A model generated the notes under the pieces. It made no database searches. It was not told the DNA's origin and saw nothing but the letters and a program-made list of their open reading frames with translations. From NCBI RefSeq assembly GCF_030814225.1, contig NZ_JAUSUR010000001.1, positions 930,001-994,000 on the forward strand: a stretch of 64,000 nucleotides of DNA, given 5' to 3'. Shown here one piece after another: positions 63,634 through 64,000 of the stretch. The position numbers and the translations under genes were made by a program. The first letter of the stretch is position 1; each line of letters begins with the position of its first letter. The stretch is from Breznakia pachnodae (GTDB taxonomy: Bacteria; Bacillota_I; Bacilli_A; Erysipelotrichales; Erysipelotrichaceae).

Positions 63634-64000
63634 ACTCAAATGTCATTGTAGGCTGAAATAATGAGATAATGTTTTGTCTCTTAATTTCAAGTTGGTTTAA
63701 AATAAACTCTTCCACAAATTCATTTGTAGGATGGTCAATAATCTCTTTTGGTTTCGCATACTGTGATATCTTTCCTTCATTGATAATCAGTACTCGATCA
63801 GATAGCGTAAGTGCTTCTTCAGGATCATGAGTTACAATAATCGTAGTTAGATGAAACTCTTTTGCGATATCTTTAATTCGCTTCTTAATTGATTCTTTGA
63901 TCACTCCATCTAGTGCACTTAACGGTTCATCAAGCAATAGTATCTTAGGCTTCATCACAAGCGTTCTAGCTAATGCTACACGTTGTTTCTGCCCACCTGA
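63614..64000 (-). CDS. ABC transporter ATPase (2-aminoethylphosphonate), partial
   Basis: The C-terminal 128 codons of an ATPase; the start lies beyond the right window edge. The signature SGGQKQRVALA is at the edge, followed by Walker B ILLLDEPLSALDG and the switch His in IVTHDPEEAL. A short extension follows the core. It precedes the fused permease, so the operon order is ATPase, permease, binding protein, phnW, phnX. Confidence 0.92.
   Translation of the reverse strand, partial: SGGQKQRVALARTLVMKPKILLLDEPLSALDGVIKESIKKRIKDIAKEFHLTTIIVTHDPEEALTLSDRVLIINEGKISQYAKPKEIIDHPTNEFVEEFILNQLEIKRQNIISLFQPTMTFEYGESYQ

Overview
The window is AT-rich DNA from a Gram-positive, sugar-specialised member of the Bacillota. 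It carries seven PTS gene sets or remnants, cre sites, AGGAGG-type ribosome binding sites, wall-anchored surface proteins with a KTGD-type sorting signal, a PRD regulator and RpiR regulators. The style fits an intestinal Erysipelotrichia-like bacterium, but no rRNA or marker gene is present and the assignment is inference. I saw no tRNA, rRNA, CRISPR array or phage.

Layout. 1-7.9 kb: a MurNAc (peptidoglycan sugar) recycling locus built on a mannose-family PTS. It holds EIIC, EIID, EIIB, MurR-like regulator, MurQ etherase, cytosolic serine hydrolase and EIIA, flanked by a divergent TauE-type exporter and a secreted nuclease/phosphatase-fold protein. Matching dyads (TGTAAT-N3-ATTACA) sit at both ends. 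7.9-19.8 kb: a LacI-controlled operon with cellobiose-type EIIC, split transketolase, FGGY kinase, sugar isomerase, DUF4038/GH140-like hydrolase and EIIB, then a ferredoxin-flavodoxin protein, a decayed EIIB copy and an EIIB/EIIA pair. The enzyme set matches the known D-apiose route (isomerase, apulose kinase, apulose-4-phosphate transketolase) fed by an apiosidase-like enzyme. 19.9-29.9 kb: a 2474-residue adhesin with 1128-bp tandem repeats, a second surface protein, and a sigma factor with a transmembrane tail whose extracellular part is cut off by a frameshift.

30-38.8 kb: a methyltransferase; a second mannose-family PTS with a large unassigned hydrolase and a divergent RpiR regulator; a 140-bp MITE-like element; and an AbiE toxin-antitoxin pair whose toxin has a nonsense codon. 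38.9-43.2 kb: a beta-glucoside PTS operon (GH1, EIIA, EIIB, EIIC) with an RpiR regulator. 43.4-52.9 kb: a PRD-regulator regulon of EIICBA plus GH1, an old-yellow-enzyme/enoate-reductase-like flavoprotein, a MATE exporter and a DUF3284 protein, linked by TGCCAC-N4-GTGGCA operators at fixed promoter spacing. This suggests import of aryl-glucosides with reduction and export of the aglycone. 52.9-59.1 kb: a DUF4143 ATPase with two perfect 18-bp palindromes in its promoter, a PASTA-protein/ABC-transporter operon and a lipoprotein. 59.1-64 kb: a 2-aminoethylphosphonate uptake and degradation operon (phnX, phnW, binding protein, permease, partial ATPase).

Together the genes describe a scavenger that takes up cell-wall sugars, plant glycosides and phosphonates, with each module controlled by its own local regulator and operator.
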